A stretch of 64,000 nucleotides of DNA from Eubacterium sp. (GTDB lineage Bacteria > Bacillota > Clostridia > Oscillospirales > Acutalibacteraceae): NCBI GenBank assembly GCA_017446095.1, contig JAFSRN010000003.1:1-64000 (forward strand), read 5' to 3'. Both the position numbers and the translations under genes were made by a program. Of this stretch, positions 16,493-25,205 are shown one piece after another. Under the pieces are notes generated by a model. That model worked only from the letters and a program-made list of their open reading frames with translations, searched no databases and was not told the DNA's origin. Every line of letters starts with the position of its first letter. Position 1 is the stretch's first letter.

Positions 16493-17407
16493 ATGGCAAT
16501 CAAAGACATTCAGCAGGAAATTTTAAAACTAAAAAAAGAAAACGACATCTGCATCCTTGCGCACTGTTATCAGGAACCGGAAATACTCGAAATCGCCGAT
16601 TATACGGGCGACAGCTTCGGTCTTTCCGTATCCGCTTCAAAGGTGGCAAACAAGACGGTTATTATGTGCGGCGTTCGCTTTATGGCGGAAACCGTTAAGA
16701 TTCTGTCACCCGACAAAAAGGTTATTCTCTCTAACGCAGATGCAGGCTGCCCGATGGCAGAAATGATGGATAAAGCCCTCATTTCGCAGGTCAAAGAGCA
16801 GTACCCCGACTACACGGTTGTTGCGTATATAAACACCACAAGCGACCTTAAAACCGTGTGCGATGTGTGCGTTACTTCATCTTCTGCGCTCAAAATCTGT
16901 TCGCAGCTTGAAAGCGATAAAATCCTGTTTATTCCCGATAAAAACCTCGGCTCATGGATTGCCGAAAAGCTGCCGGAAAAAGAGCTTAAGCTGCTTCACG
17001 GCTGCTGCCCGACTCACGCAAAAATGACGGCAGAGGACGTTAAAAAGGCAAAAGCTGCGCACCCTGATGCACTCTTCCTTGTTCACCCCGAATGTGACCC
17101 CGAGGTTGTTGCGCTTGCAGACTATGTCGGCTCAACCACGGGCATTATGGATTATGCAAAAAACAGCGATGCAAAAGAGTTCATTATCGGTACGGAAAAC
17201 AGCATTGTTACGCATCTTCAGCTTGAGTGCGCGGACAAACTTTTCTATCCGCTGTCAAAGGATTGCATCTGCCACAATATGAAGGCAACTACGCTTGTTG
17301 ACGTGCTCAACTGTTGCAAGGGCATAGGCGGCGAGGAAATCGAGCTTGACGAGGAAACACGCCTCGGCGCAAAGCGCTGTATAGACAAAATGATAGAATT
17401 AGGATAA
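16493..17407 (+). CDS. nadA: quinolinate synthase
   Basis: Condenses iminoaspartate with dihydroxyacetone phosphate to quinolinate in NAD synthesis, using a 4Fe-4S cluster. 304 aa, normal for the class. Start ATG 16493 follows GAGG. Key parts: LAHCYQEPEI, GDSFGLS, IMCGVRFMAE (cluster Cys), HGCCPTHAKM (Cys), HPECDPEV and CICHNMK (Cys). nadB and nadC, the usual partners, are not beside it. It sits between nifU and mnmA, two bases before mnmA, consistent with its need for Fe-S assembly. Confidence 0.95.
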   Translation: MAIKDIQQEILKLKKENDICILAHCYQEPEILEIADYTGDSFGLSVSASKVANKTVIMCGVRFMAETVKILSPDKKVILSNADAGCPMAEMMDKALISQVKEQYPDYTVVAYINTTSDLKTVCDVCVTSSSALKICSQLESDKILFIPDKNLGSWIAEKLPEKELKLLHGCCPTHAKMTAEDVKKAKAAHPDALFLVHPECDPEVVALADYVGSTTGIMDYAKNSDAKEFIIGTENSIVTHLQLECADKLFYPLSKDCICHNMKATTLVDVLNCCKGIGGEEIELDEETRLGAKRCIDKMIELG

Positions 17408-17409
17408 TT

Positions 17410-18468
17410 ATGAAAAAAGCAATTATTGCTATGAGCGGCGGTGTCGATTCAAGCGTCGCCGCTTATTTTATGAAACAAAAGGGCTTTGAGTGCATCGGCG
17501 TTACGATGAAGCTTTACGACAATGAGGATATAGGTATCAGCAGGGAAAAGACCTGCTGTTCGCTTGATGATATCGAGGACGCGCGCGCCGTTGCGCACAA
17601 GCTCGGTATGCCTTATTATGTGTTCAATTTCAAGGATGAGTTTGAGCAGAAAGTCATTGATAAATTCATAAGAACCTACGAGCAGGGCGGCACGCCGAAC
17701 CCGTGTATTGACTGCAACAGATACCTCAAGTTTGAAAAGCTGATGCACCGTATGAAAGAGCTCAAATATGACTATGTGGTAACAGGTCACTACGCTGATA
17801 TTGAGCTTGTAAACGGCAGATATCTGCTCAAAAAGGGCGCAGATGAAAGCAAGGATCAGAGCTACGTTCTGTACTCGCTCACGCAGGAACAGCTTGCGCA
17901 CACAATGTTTCCGCTTGGCAAATGCTCAAAGGCTGAAATCCGCGAAATTGCTGAGCGCGAAGGCTTTATTAACGCCAAAAAACGCGATTCGCAGGACATC
18001 TGCTTTGTCCCTGACGGCGACTACGCAAAGTTCATTGAACAGTACAGCGGCAAGTCATACCCGAAGGGCAGCTTTGTCGATAAAGACGGCAATATTCTCG
18101 GCGAGCACGGCGGCATAATCAAGTACACAATCGGTCAGCGCAAGGGGCTTGGTATCGCTGTCGGTCACCCGATTTACGTCTGCGCAAAGAACATTGAAGA
18201 AAACACGGTTGTGCTCGGCTCGGAAAACGATCTTCTTTGTGAAAAGCTTGAAGCGACCGACTTCAACTGGATGATTGAACCGCCAGACGCACCCGTTAAG
18301 TGCAAGGCGAAAACGCGCTACAATATGCGCGAGGTACCTTGCACCGCCACTCGTGATGGCGACAAGGTATTCGTCACCTTTGATAACCCCGTCCGCGCCG
18401 TTACAAGCGGTCAGGCTGTGGTGCTTTACGACGGCGACTACGTCCTTGGCGGCGGCACGATCCTTTAA
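17410..18468 (+). CDS. mnmA: tRNA-specific 2-thiouridylase MnmA
   Basis: Thiolates U34 of tRNA Lys, Glu and Gln, using ATP and sulfur delivered from a cysteine desulfurase. 352 aa, typical. N-terminal PP-loop MSGGVDSSVAA; catalytic cysteine in TPNPCIDCNRYLKF and the second in SQDICFVPDGDY; TGHYADI for substrate binding; C-terminal beta-barrel (YTIGQRKGLGIA). Only 2 bp follow nadA, so it is co-transcribed. Being in one operon with nifS gives a direct sulfur source. Confidence 0.96.
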   Translation: MKKAIIAMSGGVDSSVAAYFMKQKGFECIGVTMKLYDNEDIGISREKTCCSLDDIEDARAVAHKLGMPYYVFNFKDEFEQKVIDKFIRTYEQGGTPNPCIDCNRYLKFEKLMHRMKELKYDYVVTGHYADIELVNGRYLLKKGADESKDQSYVLYSLTQEQLAHTMFPLGKCSKAEIREIAEREGFINAKKRDSQDICFVPDGDYAKFIEQYSGKSYPKGSFVDKDGNILGEHGGIIKYTIGQRKGLGIAVGHPIYVCAKNIEENTVVLGSENDLLCEKLEATDFNWMIEPPDAPVKCKAKTRYNMREVPCTATRDGDKVFVTFDNPVRAVTSGQAVVLYDGDYVLGGGTIL

Positions 18469-18472
18469 ATTA

Positions 18473-18655
18473 CTACGCAAAGTTACAGATTGTTAACAAT
18501 ATTTGCAGATTATTAATCATATCTGCAAGTTTTATTAAATATTGCTGTGTATAGTATAGGTGTAACGAATAGTTGGCAAGATTGATTTCATTGTTATTTT
18601 CCTTTCTCTTGGTGGAAGACAGCATTGCGGAGTCGGAATAAGTTTCTCTTTTCAT
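18473..18655 (-). CDS. possible 60-aa protein
   Basis: A leftward frame starting at ATG 18655 with a clear GAGGAG seven bases upstream (MKRETYSDSAMLSSTKRKENNNEIN...). The product is polar with a hydrophobic end (LIKLADMINNLQILLTICNFA). No relatives are recognised and no promoter is evident. It runs tail-to-tail into mnmA. The ribosome site is the only positive evidence, so treat it as tentative. Confidence 0.3.
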   Translation of the reverse strand: MKRETYSDSAMLSSTKRKENNNEINLANYSLHLYYTQQYLIKLADMINNLQILLTICNFA

Positions 18656-18705
18656 TGTTTCTCCTCTATCCGGCAGTCTTTAATAAAAACTCCAATCCAC
18701 CGCAA

Positions 18706-18738
18706 CAAGGCACCTGCAAAGGTGCCTTGATTATTTTA
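18706..18738. terminator. hairpin terminator
   Basis: Perfect 9-bp stem CAAGGCACC/GGTGCCTTG with a 6-nt loop and an ATTATTTTAT tail. It may end the nifS-mnmA transcript. Confidence 0.7.
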
Positions 18739-18768
18739 TGAAAATTTATTTACAGATGTTTCATCCTA

Positions 18769-18797
18769 TTGATTTTCTGTGTAAAATCTGTTATATT
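18769..18797 (+). promoter_or_regulatory. sigma-A promoter of the 45-aa peptide gene
   Basis: TTGATT, 17 bp, TATATT, ending 21 bp before the peptide start. Confidence 0.65.
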
Positions 18798-18818
18798 GGA
18801 CTCAAAGGGGGAAAGATT

Positions 18819-18956
18819 ATGCGCGAAAAATATGTTAAACCTGATTGCGAACTTATGGAATTCCAACATACGGCGGATATTCTTACTACTTCCGATTCGT
18901 CAGGTAACAATCAGAACAATCTGAATAACGACGACCAGTACAATTACATACCGTAA
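18819..18956 (+). CDS. 45-aa peptide of the Y-x-x-P-[DE]...TTS type
   Basis: ATG 18819 behind GGGGGAAAG. Sequence begins MREKYVKPDCELMEF, has ILTTSDSSG, then an Asn/Asp-rich tail ending NYIP. The first half matches the 38-aa peptide at 734 (M-[KR]-x-x-Y-x-x-P-[DE]-x-E...F...TTS). It has its own promoter and a good terminator, so it forms a one-gene unit of about 200 nt. No signal peptide. Function unknown; the conserved front and variable Asn/Asp or Glu-rich tail recall leader-plus-core precursors, but no modifying enzyme is adjacent. Confidence 0.65.
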   Translation: MREKYVKPDCELMEFQHTADILTTSDSSGNNQNNLNNDDQYNYIP

Positions 18957-18969
18957 TATGAATTTTTAA

Positions 18970-19009
18970 CAGCGTTGCACAATTTTTTGTGCAGCGCTTT
19001 TGTTGTTTT
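18970..19009 (+). terminator. rho-independent terminator
   Basis: Stem GCGTTGCAC/GTGCAGCGC (one G-T pair), T-rich loop, TTTTGTTGTTTT tail. It closes the 45-aa peptide unit. Confidence 0.85.
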
Positions 19010-19125
19010 GTACAAAATTTTTAATTTTTGTAATTATCTGTAATTTTTTTATAATTTTCTATTTATTTTAAATGTATTTTATGTTACAATGTTTTCATCT
19101 GTGAAATTATAAAGGGGGATGGGCT

Positions 19126-20433
19126 GTGAAATCGGCAAAGATTATTGCCTTAATATTGGTTGTAGCGGCAGTGTTCAGCGGTTGCAGCCTGCGCATATCA
19201 TCGTCTATGGACGACCTTATATCCCCAATTTCACCTTTTGGCGATAATGCAGACATCAAAAGCGCTATGGACGAGTTCGCCGGCAGCGGCTATTCGCTCA
19301 AGACGCCGCACCTCGGCAGTTACATTACCGCGTATAACTTCTTTGACCTTGACGGCGATAAGTCGGACGAAGCGATTGTGTTCTACGAGCCGTCGGATAA
19401 CCTCGGCACAATCAATATGGCGCTGATTAAAAAGGTTGACGATAAGTGGCGTGTTATTGATAACAAAAAGGGCATAGGCGTTGACGTAAGCTCGCTTAGC
19501 TTTGAGGATGTTGACGGCGACGGCAGGTACGAGATTATTGTTTGCTGGGATACAATTTCAAATTCCACTAACCACGAGCTCGCTATGTACGACTACCGCA
19601 AAGAGTCAAATAAGCTTCACTGCTTCTATAAGGGCTTAACGGTCAATAACTACATCGCAGTTGATATGGTTAACGACAGCACTCCCGAGCTTTTGATGTT
19701 TGAACTCAATTCCGGCGACTATTCAACCGCCAAGGCAGAGCTGTATTCCTTTACTTCAAAGAAGGCGCGCCTCATCAGCGAAACCAAGCTTGACGCACAC
19801 ATAACCTCATACAACAGGATTCAGGTTGAAACTGTCAAGGGCGAAAACAGAGTTTTTGCAGACGCAATAGGCAGTAACGGCTCATCAATGCTTACGGAGA
19901 TTATTCGCTGGTCAAGCGGCTACAATGCAATTGTTTCGCCGTACTACAGCTACAGCTCGGGGCGCACGCCGGACACAACGCGCAGCATAATGATTACAAG
20001 CCGCGATATTAACGGCGACGGCAGGATAGAGGTTCCGTTTAACGACAGTTCGGTTAAAAAACTGCCCAAGGCGGTATCCTGCGTCAGGTGGAAGTTTTAT
20101 GACGACGGACCTATGGCGCACGCGTGCTATTCGCTAATGCCGAAGGGCGACGGATATCTTGTTATTATCCCCGACGACTACATCTCAAAAATAGACGTGG
20201 CGTACAATCAGGAACAAAAGCTGATGACGGTTATCAGCAAAAAGGATAAAAAGGAAGTCTTTTCCGTACGACCTGTACTTAAGGTTAAGTACTCAAAGTC
20301 GAAGTACAAGGACTACGAACTGATGTTTGAGAAAAAGGGTTATTATTTCCTCGCCAAAACAGGCGACAGCGGTGCAATCAAAATACCGCTTGACGAACTT
20401 AAAAAACAGGTTCTCTCAATTGAGCAGGACTGA
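19126..20433 (+). CDS. lipoprotein with calcium-loop repeats, upstream of a two-component system
   Basis: 435 aa, GTG start behind AAAGGGGGAT. The signal peptide ends in the lipobox VFSGC, so it is anchored outside the membrane by lipidated Cys20. Acidic loops FDLDGDKSDEA, FEDVDGDGRYE and DINGDGRIE have the FG-GAP/VCBS or EF-hand-like spacing of calcium sites, pointing to a beta-propeller-like fold. The response regulator gene starts 43 bp after it in the same direction, so it may be a co-sensor or main target of that system. No enzyme motif is seen. An upstream TTGTAA-N16-TATAAT pair is a possible promoter. Confidence 0.75.
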   Translation: MKSAKIIALILVVAAVFSGCSLRISSSMDDLISPISPFGDNADIKSAMDEFAGSGYSLKTPHLGSYITAYNFFDLDGDKSDEAIVFYEPSDNLGTINMALIKKVDDKWRVIDNKKGIGVDVSSLSFEDVDGDGRYEIIVCWDTISNSTNHELAMYDYRKESNKLHCFYKGLTVNNYIAVDMVNDSTPELLMFELNSGDYSTAKAELYSFTSKKARLISETKLDAHITSYNRIQVETVKGENRVFADAIGSNGSSMLTEIIRWSSGYNAIVSPYYSYSSGRTPDTTRSIMITSRDINGDGRIEVPFNDSSVKKLPKAVSCVRWKFYDDGPMAHACYSLMPKGDGYLVIIPDDYISKIDVAYNQEQKLMTVISKKDKKEVFSVRPVLKVKYSKSKYKDYELMFEKKGYYFLAKTGDSGAIKIPLDELKKQVLSIEQD

Positions 20434-20476
20434 CAGATAAACAATCAATCAAATTTACATAATCGGAGGGAATTAA

Positions 20477-21190
20477 ATGAAAAAGGTACTTGTAGCAGAA
20501 GATGAAGAATCAATCCGCGAGTTTATAGTTATCAACCTCACCCGCAGCGGATATACAGTAGAACAGGCACAAAACGGCGTTGTAGCACTGCAGAAGTTCC
20601 ACGAGGACGAGGCAGGCTTTGACGTTGCTATTCTCGATATTATGATGCCGGAACTCGACGGATTGTCGGTTTGCAAGGAACTTCGCAAGTGTTCGTCCGA
20701 CCTCGGCATTATTATGCTCAGCGCAAAAACGCAGGAAATGGATAAGGTAACAGGTCTGCTCTTCGGTGCGGACGACTATGTTACAAAACCGTTTTCACCG
20801 TCGGAACTTATGGCGCGTGTTGACGCTGTTTACCGCCGCGTTGAAATGACGAGGGGCTTCAGGAAGAACGACACTACGGGCGACAGCATTATTCTTGACG
20901 AGTTTGAACTCAACCTGCGCAACAGAACTCTCACCAAAAACGGTCAGAGCATTGAACTCACACAGGTTGAATTCCAGATTATCGAATACTTCTTCAAAAA
21001 TCCCAACGCTGCGCTTTCGCGTACCGATATCCTCAAGCAGGTATGGGGCGAAAATTACTTTGGCGACGAAAAGATCGTTGACGTTAACATCCGCCGCCTG
21101 CGTATGAAGATTGAAGATAACGCTTCAAGCCCCAACCGCCTTGTTACAATTTGGGGACTCGGCTACAAGTGGATTACCGACGTAAAATAA
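20477..21190 (+). CDS. OmpR/PhoB-family response regulator
   Basis: 237 aa. Receiver domain with acidic pocket (AEDEES), phospho-acceptor Asp in VAILDIMMPELDG and the conserved Lys in DDYVTKPFSPSEL. C-terminal winged helix (about 140-235: LTQVEFQIIEYFFKNPNAALSRTDILKQVWG, VDVNIRRLRMKIE). It starts behind GGAGGG and is followed after 27 bp by its sensor kinase. Together they transduce a cell-surface signal to transcription; the target is not evident, but the lipoprotein gene just upstream is a candidate. Confidence 0.95.
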   Translation: MKKVLVAEDEESIREFIVINLTRSGYTVEQAQNGVVALQKFHEDEAGFDVAILDIMMPELDGLSVCKELRKCSSDLGIIMLSAKTQEMDKVTGLLFGADDYVTKPFSPSELMARVDAVYRRVEMTRGFRKNDTTGDSIILDEFELNLRNRTLTKNGQSIELTQVEFQIIEYFFKNPNAALSRTDILKQVWGENYFGDEKIVDVNIRRLRMKIEDNASSPNRLVTIWGLGYKWITDVK

Positions 21191-21217
21191 TTCTTACTCA
21201 ATAACGGACTGCAAACA

Positions 21218-22696
21218 ATGGACAAACAAGTAATAAATACGGCTTATGAAAAACTGAAAAGCCTTAAAACAGAGGGCATTACACGGCGCTGGTTATTCAA
21301 CATTATCGGCGTTATTGCGGCTTTGTTCATTGTTACTTTTATCGTTGCTTCCATCGGAATCAAAACCTACTATTACAACAGCGTAGAGGACATCATCAAA
21401 GCAGGTGCTTCGGACAGTGCTGTGCAGTACTTCGTAAATAACCTCTCAAACGGCAAGTCAATTGAGTCGTCCGCGGCGGAATTTGTTAACTCATATTCCT
21501 ATAAAAACCGCACAACGCTCTGGGTTGTGGACGACGAGGGAAATATCGTGCTGTCCTCAAGCGGCTTCCATGTAGAGAAGCAGGATATGCCCGACTTCCG
21601 CGAGGCGCTTGAAAATCACGGCACAACGGCGCAGTACATCGGCAAAACCGATTCCGGCGAAAAGATTATGGCAGTCACGCGTGCGATTACCGATGACGAC
21701 GGCGCAGAGTACGGCGCAATCCGCGTTATGACTACTATTGACGCCGTCGATACGCAGATTAGGACGCTGCGGTTTGTTATGTTTATTATACTCGTGGTCG
21801 TTATGGGTATAATCATGTTCTCAAACCAGTTCTTCATAAGGTCTATTATCATACCTGTTCAGGAGGTTAAAAAGGCTACAAAGCTTATTGCCGACGGCAA
21901 CCTCGATGTTCGTATTGAAAAGCAGTACGATGACGAAATCGGCGACCTTGCCGACAGTATCAATACTATGGCTACGGAGATTTCCGCCGCCGATAAAATG
22001 AAAAATGACTTTATTTCCACAATCTCGCACGAGCTGCGCACGCCGCTTACCTCTATCAAAGGTTGGGGCGAAACGCTTACCCTCGGCAACAGGGATAACG
22101 TTGACGAGCTAACGCAAAAGGGCTTGCAGGTTATTGTTAACGAAGCAAGCCGCCTTGAGGGATTTGTGGAAGAACTGCTTGACTTCTCACGCCTGCAAAG
22201 CGGCAGAATGCAGCTGCGCCTGAGCAAAACGGATATTCTTGCCGAGCTTGAGGAAACGCTGTTTACCTTCCGCGAGCGCGCTGTGCGCGAGGGTTATGAG
22301 GTACGCAGCAGCATACCTGAAACGCCTTCCGTTGCAAATGCAGACGCAAACAGGCTCAAGCAGGTGTTTATGAATATTCTTGACAACGCGCTTAAATACT
22401 CACGCCCCGGCAGCAAGATTTTTGTTAAGGCGGAGTTTATCACAAAGGACGGCAAGGACTTTGTACAGGTTGCTATTGCCGACCAGGGCTGCGGTATTTC
22501 GGAAGAGGATTTGCCGCACGTTAAGGAAAAGTTTTATAAAGCAAATATGAGCGTCCGCGGTTCGGGTATCGGACTTGCCGTTACTACCGAGATTGTCAAT
22601 CTTCACGGCGGCTCGCTTGATATAGACAGCGTTAAGGATAAGGGAACGCTTGTCACAATTCAGCTTCCTGTTGAGGAAGTTGCAAAAGCGCAGTAA
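21218..22696 (+). CDS. sensor histidine kinase
   Basis: 492 aa. Membrane helices at about 28-50 (FNIIGVIAALFIVTFIVASIG) and 187-208 flank a ~135-residue extracellular Cache-like sensor. HAMP follows (about 209-262), then the H box ISHELRTPLTSIKGWGETL with the phospho-His, N box NRLKQVFMNILDNALKYS, G1 ADQGCGISEED and G2 GSGIGLAVTTEIV. It belongs to the PhoR/WalK-like class. Partner of the response regulator 27 bp upstream. Signal unknown; the sensor domain looks too large to be merely structural. Confidence 0.95.
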   Translation: MDKQVINTAYEKLKSLKTEGITRRWLFNIIGVIAALFIVTFIVASIGIKTYYYNSVEDIIKAGASDSAVQYFVNNLSNGKSIESSAAEFVNSYSYKNRTTLWVVDDEGNIVLSSSGFHVEKQDMPDFREALENHGTTAQYIGKTDSGEKIMAVTRAITDDDGAEYGAIRVMTTIDAVDTQIRTLRFVMFIILVVVMGIIMFSNQFFIRSIIIPVQEVKKATKLIADGNLDVRIEKQYDDEIGDLADSINTMATEISAADKMKNDFISTISHELRTPLTSIKGWGETLTLGNRDNVDELTQKGLQVIVNEASRLEGFVEELLDFSRLQSGRMQLRLSKTDILAELEETLFTFRERAVREGYEVRSSIPETPSVANADANRLKQVFMNILDNALKYSRPGSKIFVKAEFITKDGKDFVQVAIADQGCGISEEDLPHVKEKFYKANMSVRGSGIGLAVTTEIVNLHGGSLDIDSVKDKGTLVTIQLPVEEVAKAQ

Positions 22697-22731
22697 TTCT
22701 GCGCACACTAATGAAAGTACAGGTTTAAGAT

Positions 22732-23703
22732 ATGCCAAAAAAATGCCACAAAACCTCTGTAGGCGGTCAGGCGCTGATTGAGGGAATAATGATGCAGGGG
22801 CCAAAGGGCATGGCTACCGCGGTTCGCAAGCCCGACGGCGAAATACTTACCGAATACCATGAGGTCAAGCACCTGCGCGATAAAAACAAATTCTGGGGCG
22901 TGCCGATTATCCGCGGCATCGTTGGATTTATCGAATCCATGGTCACAGGCTACAAGTGCCTTATGTATTCGGCAGAGGTTTCCGGTATGGAGGAAATTGA
23001 GGAAGCCGAAATGAGCAAGTTTGAAAAATGGCTCACAGACAAACTCGGCGACAAGCTTATGAGCATTATTATGGGCATCGCAACAGTGCTCGGCTTTGCG
23101 CTTGCATTCTTCATCTTTGCGTATATGCCGTCAATGTTGTTCAAACTGATTAACACGCACACCGCGGCAGACCTTGAGCCGCTTCGCGGTACGTTTGAGG
23201 GCGTGCTTAAGATAATCATCTTCGTGCTGTATATGTTCGCTGTTTCGCAGATGAAGGACATCAAGCGCGTGTTCAAGTACCATGGCGCAGAGCACAAAAC
23301 CATTGCCTGCTATGAGTCGGGCATGGAACTTACGGTGGAAAACGTTAAAAAATGCACACGTTTCCACCCGAGGTGCGGCACTTCGTTTATGTTCGTAATG
23401 CTTATTCTGAGCATTGTTATCATCTCAATACTGTCCTTCTTTGTACCCGAAGAGGTTAAAAAAATCACCATTCTCTGGGTGCTTATAAGGCTGCCTATGA
23501 TACCGCTTATCATGGGCATCGGCTACGAGTTTATCCGCTATGCAGGACGGCACGACAACGCGTTTGTTAAAATTCTTTCCGCCCCCGGTCTGTGGATGCA
23601 GCGCATCACAACAAAAGAGCCTGAGGATGATATTATCGAAGTCGGCATTGCTTCGCTGCAGGCGGTAATAACCGAAAATCCCGAAGACGACGAGATTAAG
23701 TAA
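22732..23703 (+). CDS. DUF1385 membrane protein (YqhQ-like)
   Basis: 323 aa. It begins with the family's signature SVGGQALIEGIMMQGP, then a polytopic part (helices near 118-140, 160-178, 225-245, 250-270) and the conserved stretch KYHGAEHKTIACYE...CTRFHPRCGTSF. Members of DUF1385 are predicted metal-dependent membrane enzymes; activity is not established. Overlaps prmC by one base (TAATG). In many Firmicutes it lies in the prmC-prfA neighbourhood; prfA is absent here. Confidence 0.9.
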   Translation: MPKKCHKTSVGGQALIEGIMMQGPKGMATAVRKPDGEILTEYHEVKHLRDKNKFWGVPIIRGIVGFIESMVTGYKCLMYSAEVSGMEEIEEAEMSKFEKWLTDKLGDKLMSIIMGIATVLGFALAFFIFAYMPSMLFKLINTHTAADLEPLRGTFEGVLKIIIFVLYMFAVSQMKDIKRVFKYHGAEHKTIACYESGMELTVENVKKCTRFHPRCGTSFMFVMLILSIVIISILSFFVPEEVKKITILWVLIRLPMIPLIMGIGYEFIRYAGRHDNAFVKILSAPGLWMQRITTKEPEDDIIEVGIASLQAVITENPEDDEIK

Positions 23704-24518
23704 TGACGTTACAGGAAGCGTATTTATACGCGCAAAATTGCCTTAACAAAAACGGCGTTGACGAGGCTGACTTCAAGTCGCTGTGCCTGGTCTGCTCGCT
23801 TGCAGGTATAGAAAACAGCGAATTTCAATTGCACAAGCAAGATGAGTTTGACGAAGTAAAAATCACCGAACCGCTGCTGCGCATACTCGGCGGCGAGCCG
23901 CTGCAGTATATTCTCGGCGAGTGGGATTTTTACGACAGTAAATTCAAAGTCGGTGAGGGCGTGCTCATTCCGCGCCCCGAAACCGAAGAGCTTGTCGACC
24001 TTGCAATATCTGCTACAAAGAACTGCGACAGCCCTGTTATTTACGACCTCTGCGCAGGCAGCGGATGCATTGGCATAAGCATTGCAAAGGCTGTGCCGCA
24101 ATCCACCGTCTACTGTGTGGAAAAGAGCAGGGAAGCGATTGCTTACCTTTACCAAAACGCAAAGGGCATAGACAACCTGCACGTTATCCTCGGCGACATC
24201 ACTAAACCGCTCGACTTGCCGCCGGCAGACATTATCGTGTCAAATCCGCCATACATCAAAACGGCAGACATCAGGGATTTACAGAGTGAGGTTCACTTCG
24301 AGCCGCAAATGGCGCTTGACGGCGGCGCGGACGGTCTTGTGTTCTACAGAGCGATTAACGAAATCGTGCAAACCAATCTTAAGCATAGCGGCGCGCTTTT
24401 GCTCGAAATCGGCAACGAACAGGGCGAGGACGTACCGAACGTCCTCACAAACCTCAAGGACACAGAGGTTATCAAAGATATCTACGGCAACAACCGTATG
24501 GTCAGAGCCGTTAAATAA
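23703..24518 (+). CDS. prmC: release factor glutamine methyltransferase
   Basis: SAM-dependent enzyme that methylates the glutamine of the GGQ motif in RF1/RF2, tuning termination. 271 aa, normal. N-terminal helical substrate domain (1-80), then motif VLIPRPETEELVD, SAM loop DLCAGSGCIGISIA and the catalytic SNPPYIKTADI with the FEPQMALDGGADGL block. ATG overlaps the DUF1385 stop. Followed 9 bp later by an M50-type protease gene. Confidence 0.95.
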   Translation: MTLQEAYLYAQNCLNKNGVDEADFKSLCLVCSLAGIENSEFQLHKQDEFDEVKITEPLLRILGGEPLQYILGEWDFYDSKFKVGEGVLIPRPETEELVDLAISATKNCDSPVIYDLCAGSGCIGISIAKAVPQSTVYCVEKSREAIAYLYQNAKGIDNLHVILGDITKPLDLPPADIIVSNPPYIKTADIRDLQSEVHFEPQMALDGGADGLVFYRAINEIVQTNLKHSGALLLEIGNEQGEDVPNVLTNLKDTEVIKDIYGNNRMVRAVK

Positions 24519-24527
24519 GGAGTAATT

Positions 24528-25205
24528 ATGTTTTCTCTTATTTCACTTATAAGAAGCGGTCAGACGCTGGAAGCCGTAATTTTCGTACTCACAGGCTGCT
24601 TTGTTGTGTTTGTCTGTTCACCAATTCACGAACTTTCGCACGCGTTTGTTGCATTCAAGCTTGGCGATAACACCGCAAAGCGCGAGGGCAGGCTCACGTT
24701 CAACCCGATCAAGCATATTGACCCGATTGGTATGATTATGATTCTGCTGTTTGGTATCGGCTACGCAAAGCCCGTGCCCGTTGATATGCGCAACTTCAAA
24801 AACCCCAAGCAGGGTATGGCGCTTGTTGCACTTGCAGGTCCTGTTTCAAACCTGCTTATGGCGTGGATCAGCTGCTTTATAACTTACGCTATTGCAGCGG
24901 TATCGCAGGGCAGCCTTGTGCTTCAACTTATCCAGATATTCTTTATGTTTTCAACGTATATCAATATCTCGCTCGGCGTGTTTAACCTGCTGCCTATTCC
25001 GCCGCTTGACGGCTCAAAAATCCTTGCAGCAGTTCTGCCCGACAGGGTTTATTACAAGTATATGATGTACGAAAGATATGTTATGATCGGTCTTATGATA
25101 CTGCTGTTCACAGGCGTGCTCGGCGGATTGATCAGCGGTCTTTCAAGTGTTATGTTCAAAGTTGTTTCAATAGTACCAAAACTCATTTTCGGAGACATTG
25201 TTTAA
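24528..25205 (+). CDS. site-2-protease family membrane metalloprotease
   Basis: 225 aa with several hydrophobic helices. Zinc-binding HELSH in SPIHELSHAFVAF and the third ligand region LLPIPPLDGSKIL. Compact M50B-type without a PDZ domain, so not an RseP orthologue in the strict sense. It would cleave membrane-embedded substrates; a link to the ECF sigma/anti-sigma system of this window is conceivable but not supported by position. Stop overlaps the scpA start (TAATG), and the order M50-scpA-scpB is common in Clostridia. Confidence 0.9.
   Translation: MFSLISLIRSGQTLEAVIFVLTGCFVVFVCSPIHELSHAFVAFKLGDNTAKREGRLTFNPIKHIDPIGMIMILLFGIGYAKPVPVDMRNFKNPKQGMALVALAGPVSNLLMAWISCFITYAIAAVSQGSLVLQLIQIFFMFSTYINISLGVFNLLPIPPLDGSKILAAVLPDRVYYKYMMYERYVMIGLMILLFTGVLGGLISGLSSVMFKVVSIVPKLIFGDIV

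Noticed and set aside
24528-25205. M50 protease as the release protease of the ECF anti-sigma factor
   Set aside because: It lies 20 kb away in a housekeeping run with scpA/scpB and lacks a PDZ domain; nothing links the two.
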